From: Micavibrio sp.
GTDB taxonomy: Bacteria; Pseudomonadota; Alphaproteobacteria; Micavibrionales; Micavibrionaceae
Assembly (NCBI GenBank): GCA_030824965.1
Contig: JAPJQV010000001.1
Location: 1 to 64,000, forward strand
Length of the DNA stretch: 64,000 nt
Reading direction: 5' to 3'
The translations under genes were made by a program, and so were the position numbers. The notes under the pieces were generated by a model, which saw only the letters and a list, made by a program, of their open reading frames with translations, was not told the origin of the DNA and searched no databases. Below are positions 41,557 to 50,177 of the stretch, piece after piece (the stretch's first letter is position 1; every line of letters starts with the position of its first letter).

Positions 41557-41626
41557 GATAAAGATCTTATACGTTGAGATTTTACAAAACAAAATGAAAA
41601 TTTCAGCACTTAAATAGGGCGATTTA

Positions 41627-41661
41627 ATAAAAAATCCCCGCTCTTCAAAAAAAGCGGGGAT
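41627..41661 (-). terminator. Terminator after the DsbA/ScsC-like gene
   Basis: ATCCCCGCT (41634-41642) and AGCGGGGAT (41653-41661), 9-bp stem. On the minus strand the stem is followed by TTTTTTA. It lies 16 nt past the thiol oxidoreductase stop. Confidence 0.85.
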
Positions 41662-41677
41662 CTATGTCGGATTGCAA

Positions 41678-42478
41678 TTAGCCTTTTTTCTTACGCTCGG
41701 CTTCGATCATGGTTTTCATGCCTTCATAAGGGATATATCCACGAATGATCTGGTCGCCGATGATAAAAGCGGGTGTGCCGCTGATCGCCAATTTTTTAGC
41801 AAGTTCGGTATTCTTGGCGATGGTCGCTTCGATATCAGGGCTATTAGCATCCGTTTTCAGTTTTGCGACATCCAGTCCGGCAGTTTTCGCCAGGCTTAAA
41901 ATGCTTTCTTCGGTTTTTGGGCCTTTGAATTTCATCAGCTCGGCATGCAGCTCAAAATATTTATTCTGCTTTTGGGCTGCCAATGCGTATTTAGAAGCCA
42001 GATGCGAAGATTCCGAAAGGATCGGGAAATCGACAAAAACAAAACGAAGGTTCTTGTCGTTATCAATACCTTTTTGGACGGCTTCATAGCCTTGTTTGCA
42101 ATAACCGCAATTATAGTCAAAAAACTCGACAATCGTGATATCCGCAGATTTAGGCCCGACATCCGGCAGGCTGCCTTTCGCCAGATAATCCCAGTTCTCC
42201 TGCAGGGCTTTAACCGCGGCGTCTTCTTGCGTTTTTTGTTCCTGTTCGCGGTAACCGTTAACCGAATCCATCAAAACTTTCGGGTTTTTCATGATGTAAT
42301 CTTTCATCATGGCTTCAAGTTCGGTTTTTTGGGCGGCAGAGAAATTGCTGTCGCCGGCGGCTGGCGCGACTTGCGCGACTGCTTCGGCTTTTTTCGCCTG
42401 AATATCCAATACGAAAGGAGAGGCGACTGCGAGAGCCGCGATGGCGCCGATACTTGCGATTTTAATTTTAGAATTCAC
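41678..42478 (-). CDS. DsbA/ScsC-like periplasmic thiol oxidoreductase
   Basis: 266 residues. An N-terminal hydrophobic signal (ASIGAIAALAVASPFVLDI) is followed by a charged helix (about 45-95, KTELEAMMKDYIMKNPKVLM) like the trimerisation stalk of ScsC-type proteins. The thioredoxin-fold domain has active-site CGYC at 124-127 and the cis-Pro loop SGTPAFIIG near 225. Likely introduces or shuffles disulphides in the envelope. Monocistronic, ended by the hairpin at 41634-41661. Confidence 0.9.
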   Translation of the reverse strand: MNSKIKIASIGAIAALAVASPFVLDIQAKKAEAVAQVAPAAGDSNFSAAQKTELEAMMKDYIMKNPKVLMDSVNGYREQEQKTQEDAAVKALQENWDYLAKGSLPDVGPKSADITIVEFFDYNCGYCKQGYEAVQKGIDNDKNLRFVFVDFPILSESSHLASKYALAAQKQNKYFELHAELMKFKGPKTEESILSLAKTAGLDVAKLKTDANSPDIEATIAKNTELAKKLAISGTPAFIIGDQIIRGYIPYEGMKTMIEAERKKKG

Positions 42479-42531
42479 TGATTTCTCCTTTTGTATGACA
42501 GCGAGTTATTCCAACCATTCTAATATCTAAT

Positions 42532-43893
42532 TTATAATCCGTCTACAGAGGCCACGACATCCTGCGCCCTTAAATATTCAGGCGAATTTTTCGGCAGCTG
42601 CGCCATGGCGGATTTTGCCATGGAGACGGCTTGAGATTTGCGCCCCTGCATGAGCGCTTCTTCCGCGAGATAAACGCGGGCGCGGACCTCATCTCCTCTT
42701 TTGCCATAGGCGGTTGCCAGCAGACGCTTTACCCGTGATGTGCGAGGTTCGTCGATCTGGGCGCGTTTTAATTGCTCAATCGCTTTATCAAGCATAACCG
42801 GATCTTTACCGGCCGTATCTATTAGTGACTGTGCATAGGCTATTCGGACCAAACCAGCGGAAGGTTTCGCCGCCAATGCTTTTTCGTAAGGAGAAAGAGA
42901 CTCTTTAGCTCTGCCGAATTCATACAGCATTTGCCCTTTCAATTCGAGAAAATAGGGGTTTTGCGGTTCTTTTGCCAAGAGCTGGTTTGTCAGGGTTAAA
43001 GCTTCGTTAAGATGGCTCATCCTATAAGCGGCAATGGCGCGGGCATAAAGTGACGGAATACCGTTATCGGAGCTTTTATAAGCATAGGTAACTTGCTGGG
43101 GCGTAACGAAACCCATAAGCTTGGCTTTCGTGCGTTGATATTGATCGTTCCATTGGGCGGGCAATGGTTTCTTGTCGAGCGGCGAGGCCTCAACCTTCGA
43201 TTTCAAAAGATCGATCCGGTCTCTGGATAAAGGGTGGCTACGCATGAATTGCGATTGTTGGGATGTCGGCAGCAATTCTTCGGAAGATAATTTGCTAAGG
43301 AAAGTGACGATACCTGTGGGGTTGACTTGCGCGCCTTCCATAAAGCGAAGCCCTGCCTGATCGGCACTCGATTCCTGAACGCGGCTAAAGGCCATGAAGC
43401 TCGATCGGGCCTGACTCTGGCCGATAGCCGCACCTGCCGCCGCCGCGCCGCCATCGCCGCTGGCGAGTGCCGCTCCAAGGCCGAGAAGCGTCGCGACAAT
43501 CGCTTCATAAGAAGCGTTTTCCATGACATCGCGCGTGCGGGTTAAATGCCCTCCGGCGATGTGGCCAAGTTCGTGCGCGATAACGGCGACAACCTCGCCC
43601 GGATCGGTTGTCTTCATGATAAGTCCGGTATGGATAAAGACATTCGCGCCGCCGGCGACAAAGGCGTTCACTTCGGGGCTTTGCACGAGAATGATATTGA
43701 CCTGTTCTGGCGACATACCCGCAGCGCGCACGACATCCTTTGTCCATTCTTTCAGGTAAGTCTCGATCTCTTCATCGCGGATCAGATTCATATCACGGGC
43801 CTGCGCATAAACAGGGGCGGGAAGGCCTGAAATGAAGACGGCAAAAATCAAAAGGGTAGAAAAAATATCGCGAAAATATTGGGACAGGCGCAT
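42532..43893 (-). CDS. M48-family zinc metallopeptidase with TPR-like repeats (BepA-like)
   Basis: 453 residues, secreted: signal peptide through about residue 30 (ISGLPAPVYA). The zinc motif HELGH is at 107-111 (VVAVIAHELGHIAGGH), and the third ligand region ESSADQAGLRFM follows. The C-terminal half (about 270-440) is a set of TPR-like helical repeats, for example MSHLNEALTLTNQLLAKEPQ and AIEQLKRAQIDEPRTSRVKR. This matches BepA/YfgC, which acts on outer-membrane protein assembly. Confidence 0.9.
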   Translation of the reverse strand: MRLSQYFRDIFSTLLIFAVFISGLPAPVYAQARDMNLIRDEEIETYLKEWTKDVVRAAGMSPEQVNIILVQSPEVNAFVAGGANVFIHTGLIMKTTDPGEVVAVIAHELGHIAGGHLTRTRDVMENASYEAIVATLLGLGAALASGDGGAAAAGAAIGQSQARSSFMAFSRVQESSADQAGLRFMEGAQVNPTGIVTFLSKLSSEELLPTSQQSQFMRSHPLSRDRIDLLKSKVEASPLDKKPLPAQWNDQYQRTKAKLMGFVTPQQVTYAYKSSDNGIPSLYARAIAAYRMSHLNEALTLTNQLLAKEPQNPYFLELKGQMLYEFGRAKESLSPYEKALAAKPSAGLVRIAYAQSLIDTAGKDPVMLDKAIEQLKRAQIDEPRTSRVKRLLATAYGKRGDEVRARVYLAEEALMQGRKSQAVSMAKSAMAQLPKNSPEYLRAQDVVASVDGL

Positions 43894-43963
43894 TTTAATA
43901 TTCCTTTATCGGTATTAAATGTATATCTGAACCTTGCCTGCAAGGGAAGAAGACGGAAAATTA

Positions 43964-44326
43964 ATGCTGGATAATATATTCAATGTATTTGTCGCTGAAT
44001 GGCTGGACCTTTTATGGATTCCGGTTGCATTGGCTATTGTCCATAAGGGGCAGCGTTTGAAATCCATATTCTTTATCATCACTTGTATCGCCTGTTTGCG
44101 TCTGCAAATGGGGATCATGGCATCGACAGGATATAATTTCGGTTTTACCGGCTGGTTCGAAATGTCGTCCTTTCGCCGCGGTCTCATCGTGTATGCCATA
44201 TTTATCGCCTTGTTTCTGTTGCTGTCTCATCTGTCGCCTTATACGAAAGGGCCTATTTATCTGGCGGCGTCCTTAAGTATTTTCTTTATGGCATTTATCT
44301 TGTCATCCCTGATAATGATCGTCTGA
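43964..44326 (+). CDS. Four-helix membrane protein upstream of rlmE
   Basis: 120 residues from the ATG at 43964 (a TTG at 43934 would add ten). Hydrophobic helices at about 10-28, 34-52, 72-92 and 97-118. Short polar loop ASTGYNFGFTGWFEMSSFRR between the second and third. Not recognised. One nucleotide separates its stop from the rlmE ATG, so the two are co-translated, but there is no known functional link. Confidence 0.7.
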   Translation: MLDNIFNVFVAEWLDLLWIPVALAIVHKGQRLKSIFFIITCIACLRLQMGIMASTGYNFGFTGWFEMSSFRRGLIVYAIFIALFLLLSHLSPYTKGPIYLAASLSIFFMAFILSSLIMIV

Positions 44327-44327
44327 C

Positions 44328-45020
44328 ATGACAAAAGGAAAAAAACCCAATAGCAGCGGCAGCAACCGCAAAACCGGACGTGAGTTGACCCAGAAGGTCA
44401 AGCACGCCAAGACGCGCAAGAATTCATCCAATCAATGGCTGGAACGCCATATCAACGACCCTTATGTCCAAAAAGCGAACCGGGAAGGATACCGGTCGCG
44501 GGCCGCATATAAACTAAAAGAAATAGATGAAAAATACGGTCTTATCAAAGCGGGGATGAACGTCGTCGATCTCGGCGCTGCGCCCGGCGGCTGGTGCCAG
44601 GTGGCGCGTGAAAAGAAATGCGCGAAAATCGTCGCGATTGATTTGTTGGAGATTGAGCCGATCGAAGGCGTGGATTTCATGCAACTCGATTTTATGGATG
44701 ACAGCGCGCCGGATAAATTAAAAGAAGCATTAAACGGGCAAGCCGATCTCGTGATGTCGGATATCGCGCCAAATACAATTGGGCACGCGCAAACCGACCA
44801 CTTGCGTATCATGGCACTGGTGGAAGCCGCGTATGAATTTGCGACGGAAGTTTTAAAACCGGACGGCGCTTTCGTTGCCAAGGTTTTTCAGGGCGGGACG
44901 CAGAGCGAGCTTCTCAATCGCATGAAAAAGGATTTCAAAACCGTCCGGCACATGAAGCCGCCTTCCAGCCGAAAAGAGTCTTCCGAAGGATTCGTGGTGG
45001 CACTGGGTTTTAAGGCGTAG
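44328..45020 (+). CDS. rlmE: 23S rRNA (uridine-2'-O)-methyltransferase RlmE/FtsJ
   Basis: RlmE, 230 residues, methylates the A-loop uridine of 23S rRNA. RSRAAYKLKEIDEKYGLIKA contains the first Lys of the K-D-K-E tetrad, VVDLGAAPGGWCQVA is the SAM site, VMSDIAPNTIGHAQTDHLRI gives the catalytic Asp and FVAKVFQGGTQSELL the second Lys; the end has RKESSEGFVVALGFK. A basic N-terminal extension of about 40 residues precedes it. It overlaps the convergent unknown gene by 11 nt. Confidence 0.95.
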   Translation: MTKGKKPNSSGSNRKTGRELTQKVKHAKTRKNSSNQWLERHINDPYVQKANREGYRSRAAYKLKEIDEKYGLIKAGMNVVDLGAAPGGWCQVAREKKCAKIVAIDLLEIEPIEGVDFMQLDFMDDSAPDKLKEALNGQADLVMSDIAPNTIGHAQTDHLRIMALVEAAYEFATEVLKPDGAFVAKVFQGGTQSELLNRMKKDFKTVRHMKPPSSRKESSEGFVVALGFKA

Positions 45021-47007
45021 GATCTTCAGGTTTATTTTTCGTGGCAGCCAGTCTCGCCATGATGTCTTCTGTCGTTATTCTTTTAATCGCGGGAATAACT
45101 TTACTAGGATCCGATTCCGCCATCAGTTTTTCTACAATCTTTTCAGGCGTGGCAATTTGGTCTTCTCTGATTGCTTTTACATGGCCGCGCTGCATTTCGT
45201 CTTCAACCGTGGATTTCGCATCTGCGATCAGATCCGGCCAGGTTTGCGACGGACCGAAGGTAACATCATTGATCATCGAATTCCTATTGGCGAATTCTTC
45301 CTGCAGCAGGTCGCGAATTTTATACCAATTTGAAAGCGTGATGCCCGAACGTTCAGTATCCGCTTCCGGTCCATCGAGCACGATATCGTCGTTCATGTCG
45401 AAACGTATCCAGACATACGAAAGTATTTCTTTATCGTGTTCCCTGCCGGACAGGCTCTTGGTTTTGATGGCATAGTAGGCACTGGTACGATTTATATATG
45501 AATCCCGGACAGGCTCTGACCAGTGGCCTCCTGCATGTTCGCATATATCCTTTGCCAGGCGGCCTAAATGGAAATAACGCCGGTCGTCAAAGCTAACCCT
45601 GCTGAATTCGCAATCGGGCATGTCAAACTGCGCGCCGTCGAGGAAAATTTCCGGTAAGAGACCCGTCACTTTATCGTCATGAGAGGCTTCGCTGTTCTGA
45701 TCTTCACATTCCTTCATGATCTTGCGGGCTTCGAGCATTTCCCGCGCGATCTGTAAATCTTTATATTGTTCCAGCTCGGCGTTTGAAAAAAGCGGATCGA
45801 CTGAGTTCATGGCCTGGAACAATTGGGAATCCGTCGCCTTGGTCAGGAGTTTACCCTGATGATTGACCGGTAACTGATCGAGCCATTGGCAGCATTTAAA
45901 ATAAAGCATATTGCTTTTGGCACCATTCAAAAGCGCCTTGCCGAGCATCGGATAATCAATGGATGTCAGTTTGAATGCGGAAATGTCGATAAGTTGGTTT
46001 AAATTAAGATTTTTATGATCTGCATCGTAAGTCGCATATTTTTTGATAAAGCCGACGAAATCTCTGTATTCCGGATAAAGCAGCGTCATCTTTGCCGCCG
46101 CCAGATTTAATATTGGAATATCAGCAATTTCATAGGACAAGAATTCCCGGATTTTAATGTAGGAATCCGTATCGAATGTCTCTTTTATTTTTTCAAAGCC
46201 TTTAAGCCCGATAGCCTGCTCGAAGGAAATGAAAAGAGCTTTTTCTATGGCTTCGACTTTCTTTCTTTCCCGGATTGAGCTGTCGGATGTCGCTAATGAA
46301 AAGAAAGGTATCTCTCTGTCCTGATCTATTTCCTCTTTTAGCTGGCGGACATAATCACGCAACTTTCGGGCATGGATTTTTCCGAGCATCCCGAAGCTTC
46401 TTGTGATGATGTAGTCAACGGCCTCGCCCTGGTTGAGAAAGGCGTGCCGCGCAAGGCGTTGTTTAAGGGTATCGAATTCACGTGATTCTCCTGTTCTCAG
46501 CCAGGCTTCGATGCTTGCAAAATTATGATTTATAATATCGTAAGAATCTGCCAGTTCTCGGGGCAATATGAACGCCGATTTCTTGATGCCCGATAATTGC
46601 TGATGGATATCTGCATACCCGGGCTCGCTTTGCGCGGCGGTATTGAACTTTTCTTTGAGCAAATTGCCATCCGCATCGAGCTGGCTGCCTGTGTAGTAAA
46701 GGAGTTCCGGATAGCCGCTCGGTGGGCGCCCGTTGCTTTTTGCAAAACGGAAAGTGATTCCCTGGATTTCCTTGCTGATCTTGTCCGTTAAGCGTTCATA
46801 GGCGCCTTTGTTACCTTTCGTTTTGTCGAGAGCGGCGTTTTGCTTTTCCAGATAGGTTTTCAGATGGGTCAGATGCTGGCGTCTGGCTGTGTCAGGTTCA
46901 ATAGCAATCCGGCGCTCTACTTCACTAAGCGTGCGAGCTCTTCCAAAGACATGTTGCAGTCTTTGGGCCGTTTCTCTGATCTGTCTTGTGTTGCCAAGCT
47001 CAGTCAT
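45010..47007 (-). CDS. Large soluble protein of unknown function
   Basis: 665 residues, not recognised. No signal peptide or membrane helix; rich in charged helices (MTELGNTRQIRETAQRLQHV, KLRDYVRQLKEEIDQDREIP). A Cys/His-containing region, DMPDCEFSRVSFDD then DICEHAGGHW, lies near 480-520. The C-terminus EKLMAESDPSKVIPAIKRIT is helical and Pro-rich at the end. Codon use is like the neighbours. It is divergent from guaB and converges on rlmE with 11 nt overlap. Could be a lineage-specific structural or effector protein; no evidence favours either. Confidence 0.75.
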   Translation of the reverse strand: MTELGNTRQIRETAQRLQHVFGRARTLSEVERRIAIEPDTARRQHLTHLKTYLEKQNAALDKTKGNKGAYERLTDKISKEIQGITFRFAKSNGRPPSGYPELLYYTGSQLDADGNLLKEKFNTAAQSEPGYADIHQQLSGIKKSAFILPRELADSYDIINHNFASIEAWLRTGESREFDTLKQRLARHAFLNQGEAVDYIITRSFGMLGKIHARKLRDYVRQLKEEIDQDREIPFFSLATSDSSIRERKKVEAIEKALFISFEQAIGLKGFEKIKETFDTDSYIKIREFLSYEIADIPILNLAAAKMTLLYPEYRDFVGFIKKYATYDADHKNLNLNQLIDISAFKLTSIDYPMLGKALLNGAKSNMLYFKCCQWLDQLPVNHQGKLLTKATDSQLFQAMNSVDPLFSNAELEQYKDLQIAREMLEARKIMKECEDQNSEASHDDKVTGLLPEIFLDGAQFDMPDCEFSRVSFDDRRYFHLGRLAKDICEHAGGHWSEPVRDSYINRTSAYYAIKTKSLSGREHDKEILSYVWIRFDMNDDIVLDGPEADTERSGITLSNWYKIRDLLQEEFANRNSMINDVTFGPSQTWPDLIADAKSTVEDEMQRGHVKAIREDQIATPEKIVEKLMAESDPSKVIPAIKRITTEDIMARLAATKNKPEDPTP

Positions 47008-47080
47008 GTTTTCCAGTTCTGTAAATGAATAAGCCGTTTTAGGGTAAATGGCGTCAAAAATCCAGAAATTTGTTAATTCT

Positions 47081-47109
47081 TTGACATCCGGCGTGCCCCT
47101 CTGTATAAC
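47081..47109 (+). promoter_or_regulatory. Strong sigma-70 promoter for guaB
   Basis: TTGACA (47081-47086), 17-nt spacer, TATAAC (47104-47109): 6/6 and 5/6 at ideal spacing. The guaB ATG at 47150 gives a leader of about 35 nt. It also shows that the open frame upstream of 47150 is not the coding start. Confidence 0.85.
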
Positions 47110-47149
47110 CCGACTGCAAATTAACCGATTTCAAAGGGAATTTGCCTAT

Positions 47150-48625
47150 ATGCTTCTCCAAGATAAAATCCGCGAAGGTCTAACTTTTGACGATGTGTTG
47201 CTGGTTCCCGGCGCCTCATCTGTCCAGCCGACTGACGTAAATACCTCGACGAAGCTAACCCGTGAAATTACCCTGAACATCCCGATTTTATCTGCCGCCA
47301 TGGATACGGTAACAGAAGCCGAAATGGCGATTGCCATGGCGCAAAATGGCGGGCTGGGAATCATTCACCGCAACATGACGATCGATGAACAGGCCGAACA
47401 GGTACGCCGCGTCAAGCGGTTCGAAAGCGGCATGGTGTCAAACCCCATCACCATCGAGCCGCAAATGACCCTGGCGCAAGCCTTGGAGATTATGGGTCGT
47501 TATAATATTTCCGGCGTTCCTGTGACCGAAAAAAACGGGAAACTGGTCGGCATTTTGACCAATCGCGATGTCCGTTTCGCATCGAATATGGATCAGCCGA
47601 TTGCCGAGCTGATGACGAAAGAAAATCTGGTCAAAGTTTATAACTCAATTGACAAGGAAGAAGCCAAGAAACTGCTTCACCAACATAGAATTGAGAAACT
47701 ATTGATCGTCGATAACGACGAAAAATGTATTGGCTTGATGACGGTTAAGGACATCGAAAAATCCCATCTTTTCCCGAATGCTTGCAAGGACGATAAAGGT
47801 CGTCTCTTGGCCGGAGCTGCGGTAGGGACGGGTGACTCAAATTATGACAGGGCGATGGCTTTAGCTGGGGCAGAACTGGATGTGCTGGTCGTTGATACAG
47901 CGCATGGTCACTCAAAAGCCGTGCTGGACGCCGTTGAAAAAATCAGGAAAGCGCGCGGTAATAAAATGCAGATCATTGCCGGGAATATCGCAACGCGCAA
48001 TGCGGCGAAAGCTTTGATCGATGCCGGGGCGGATGCGGTAAAAGTCGGGATCGGTCCGGGCTCAATCTGCACGACGAGAATTGTCGCCGGTGTCGGCGTG
48101 CCGCAATTGACCGCGATTATGAACGCCGTCGAAGAATGTCACAAACAGGGCATTCCGGTTATCGCGGATGGCGGCATAAAATATTCAGGCGATTTCGCCA
48201 AAGCGATCGCCGCCGGAGCGGATTGCGCTATGATGGGCGGTATTTTCGCCGGTACTGACGAGGCGCCGGGCGAGGTAATCCTGTATCAGGGCCGTTCCTA
48301 TAAATCCTATCGCGGCATGGGTAGTGTTGGCGCGATGGTCGAAGGTTCTGCCGACCGCTATTTTCAGGGTAAAATTCGTGAAAGCAAAAAGCTGGTGCCG
48401 GAAGGCATTGAAGGCCGCGTGCCGTATAAAGGCGCGATGGGCAATGTTCTTCACCAGATGGTCGGCGGTCTTCGCGCGGCCATGGGTTATACGGGCTGTG
48501 CCACGATTAAGGAAATGAAGGAGAAGGCTGAATTCATTCGTATGACGTCAGCAGGTTTCCGCGAAAGCCATGTCCACGACGTGACGATTACTTCGGAAGC
48601 GCCGAATTATCGCAGCGGAAACTGA
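47150..48625 (+). CDS. guaB: Inosine-5'-monophosphate dehydrogenase
   Basis: GuaB, 491 residues, first committed step of GMP synthesis (IMP to XMP). The N-terminus LLQDKIREGLTFDDVLLVPG, tandem CBS domains (about 95-205, NPITIEPQMTLAQALEIMG) and the catalytic loop KVGIGPGSICTTRIVAGVG with the active Cys are typical; MGGIFAGTDEAPGEVILYQG binds phosphate. The ATG at 47150 is chosen over 47048 because the promoter lies between them. guaA is encoded 6.7 kb away, not adjacent. Confidence 0.97.
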   Translation: MLLQDKIREGLTFDDVLLVPGASSVQPTDVNTSTKLTREITLNIPILSAAMDTVTEAEMAIAMAQNGGLGIIHRNMTIDEQAEQVRRVKRFESGMVSNPITIEPQMTLAQALEIMGRYNISGVPVTEKNGKLVGILTNRDVRFASNMDQPIAELMTKENLVKVYNSIDKEEAKKLLHQHRIEKLLIVDNDEKCIGLMTVKDIEKSHLFPNACKDDKGRLLAGAAVGTGDSNYDRAMALAGAELDVLVVDTAHGHSKAVLDAVEKIRKARGNKMQIIAGNIATRNAAKALIDAGADAVKVGIGPGSICTTRIVAGVGVPQLTAIMNAVEECHKQGIPVIADGGIKYSGDFAKAIAAGADCAMMGGIFAGTDEAPGEVILYQGRSYKSYRGMGSVGAMVEGSADRYFQGKIRESKKLVPEGIEGRVPYKGAMGNVLHQMVGGLRAAMGYTGCATIKEMKEKAEFIRMTSAGFRESHVHDVTITSEAPNYRSGN

Positions 48626-48693
48626 TTTCGGCGGAACCATTCAAAGCCAGGCGCGTTAATATCTGACACATCTTTATCAAAAGGATATTTTCG

Positions 48694-48978
48694 ATGAAAA
48701 AACATATCGCTCTTGCTGCTTTAGCCGTTTTGACCTTGTCTCCAGCACTGGCTCAAGCCAATGAGCATGAGACAACAACACATGAAACTACAACACATAC
48801 AACAACCACAATGGAAGCCAAGGCGGCTACATTGAAGGACGGGACAAAGATTTCCATTGAAGGCGATCATGTTTTCGTTGTCGGCGCTGATGGCACGAAA
48901 ACACCGGCCCCTGACGCCGAACATGAGCTGTCAGATGGCATGAAGGTTAAAACGCATAACGGCGTCATTGTTAAGTAA
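48694..48978 (+). CDS. Small secreted Thr/His-rich protein
   Basis: 94 residues. Signal peptide MKKHIALAALAVLTLSPALA with AxA-type site, then a low-complexity HETTTHETTTHTTTT stretch (about 24-38) and a compact domain rich in Lys/Gly (ATLKDGTKISIEGDHVFVVG; MKVKTHNGVIVK). AAAGGATATTTTCG gives a ribosome binding site. A strong terminator follows. Function unknown; the repeated His could bind metal. Confidence 0.72.
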   Translation: MKKHIALAALAVLTLSPALAQANEHETTTHETTTHTTTTMEAKAATLKDGTKISIEGDHVFVVGADGTKTPAPDAEHELSDGMKVKTHNGVIVK

Positions 48979-49001
48979 TTAACGCTATTCGTTCTAAATT
49001 T

Positions 49002-49029
49002 AAAACCCGCCGTTTGGCGGGTTTTTTTT
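49002..49029 (+). terminator. Rho-independent terminator after the small secreted protein gene
   Basis: AAAACCCGCC (49002-49011) pairs with GGCGGGTTTT (49016-49025), loop GTTT, and the T-run continues to 49029. It lies 23 nt after the stop and just before the convergent OYE gene end. Confidence 0.92.
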
Positions 49030-49033
49030 ATGA

Positions 49034-50104
49034 TTAAGCGGCAAGAGCCGGATAATCGATATAACCTTCTTCGCCTCCAGCGTAAAAAGTTTCAGGATGC
49101 GGTGCGTTTAAAGCTGCGTTTTGCTTAAAACGCTCGACCAGATCGGGATTGGCGATAAAGGCTTTACCAAATGCAATAGCATCGGCTTCTTTATTCGCCA
49201 TGGCTTCTTCGGCCGCTTTCTGATCGTAATTTCCGTTCAGGATCAGTTTGCCTTTATAAATCTCGCGAAATTTCGTTGATACCCATGGCGAAGGTTTTCC
49301 GCCATCGCGCAATCCTTCGTGAATATGCACAAAGGCTAAATCGAAGTCATTCAATTGTTCGCCGAGATAGGTGAACAGACTCAAAGGATCGCTGTCGGAA
49401 ATGCCCCCATTCGGAACATTCGGTGACAAGCGAAGCCCGACTTTATCCGCGCCGATAGCTTCCGTTACCGCCTTGACGACTTCCAAGGCAAAGCGGCAGC
49501 GGTTCGGGATCGAGCCACCATATTCATCATCTCTTTTATTGGCGTTATCTTTCAGAAACTGGTCAATCAGATACCCGTTCGCGCCGTGAATTTCGACGCC
49601 GTCAAAGCCTGCCTGGATCGAGCGGGCTGCGGCTGCAACGTAATCCTGAACGGTCGCCTTGATTTCTTCGATTCGCAAGGCGCGCGGTTCGGCATAGGGT
49701 TTTTTGCCTTCAGGCGTGTTGGCATCCCCCATTGGTTTGATGGCGGAAGACGAAACCGTTTTGCCGCTCTCGTGGAAGTCAGGGTGAGATAAGCGGCCCA
49801 TGTGCCAAAGCTGGAGTACGATTTTGCCGCCTTTGTCATGAACGGCCTTGGTCGTTTTTTTCCAGCCTTCTACATGGGAGTCTTCATAAATGCCGGGTGC
49901 GCCATACCAGCCATAGCCTTGGCTGGAAATGGCGGTGGCTTCGGACACGATCAGGCCCGCCCCCGCTCGTTGGGCATAATACTCTGCCATTAAATCATTG
50001 GGAATCCGGCTATCCCCGGCTCTGGAGCGCGTCAAAGGTGCCATGATCACGCGGTTTTTGGCTTCGATAGAGCCGAATGTAATCGGATCAAATAGGGTCG
50101 TCAT
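49034..50104 (-). CDS. Old Yellow Enzyme family NADH:flavin oxidoreductase (NemA-like)
   Basis: 356 residues, a FMN-dependent TIM-barrel ene-reductase. MTTLFDPITFGSIEAKNRVI opens the fold; NRVIMAPLTRSRAG, QLWHMGRLSHPDFHESG and VEIHGANGYLIDQFLKDNAN match the NemA/OYE class with the His-Asn substrate pair. Full length. It is single and convergent to the small secreted protein gene, divergent from the RsmB-like gene by about 70 nt. Likely detoxifies electrophiles. Confidence 0.93.
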   Translation of the reverse strand: MTTLFDPITFGSIEAKNRVIMAPLTRSRAGDSRIPNDLMAEYYAQRAGAGLIVSEATAISSQGYGWYGAPGIYEDSHVEGWKKTTKAVHDKGGKIVLQLWHMGRLSHPDFHESGKTVSSSAIKPMGDANTPEGKKPYAEPRALRIEEIKATVQDYVAAAARSIQAGFDGVEIHGANGYLIDQFLKDNANKRDDEYGGSIPNRCRFALEVVKAVTEAIGADKVGLRLSPNVPNGGISDSDPLSLFTYLGEQLNDFDLAFVHIHEGLRDGGKPSPWVSTKFREIYKGKLILNGNYDQKAAEEAMANKEADAIAFGKAFIANPDLVERFKQNAALNAPHPETFYAGGEEGYIDYPALAA

Positions 50105-50177
50105 TATTTTCTCTCCTGAAAATTTTTAACCAAGTTAGATGTTCCTGTTCCAAAGTAAAGCTGGTACAAATCGCCGC

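Noticed and set aside
47048..47149. Upstream in-frame start for guaB
   Set aside because: The strong promoter at 47081-47109 lies inside this stretch, so it is not in the mRNA. The family N-terminus begins at 47150.
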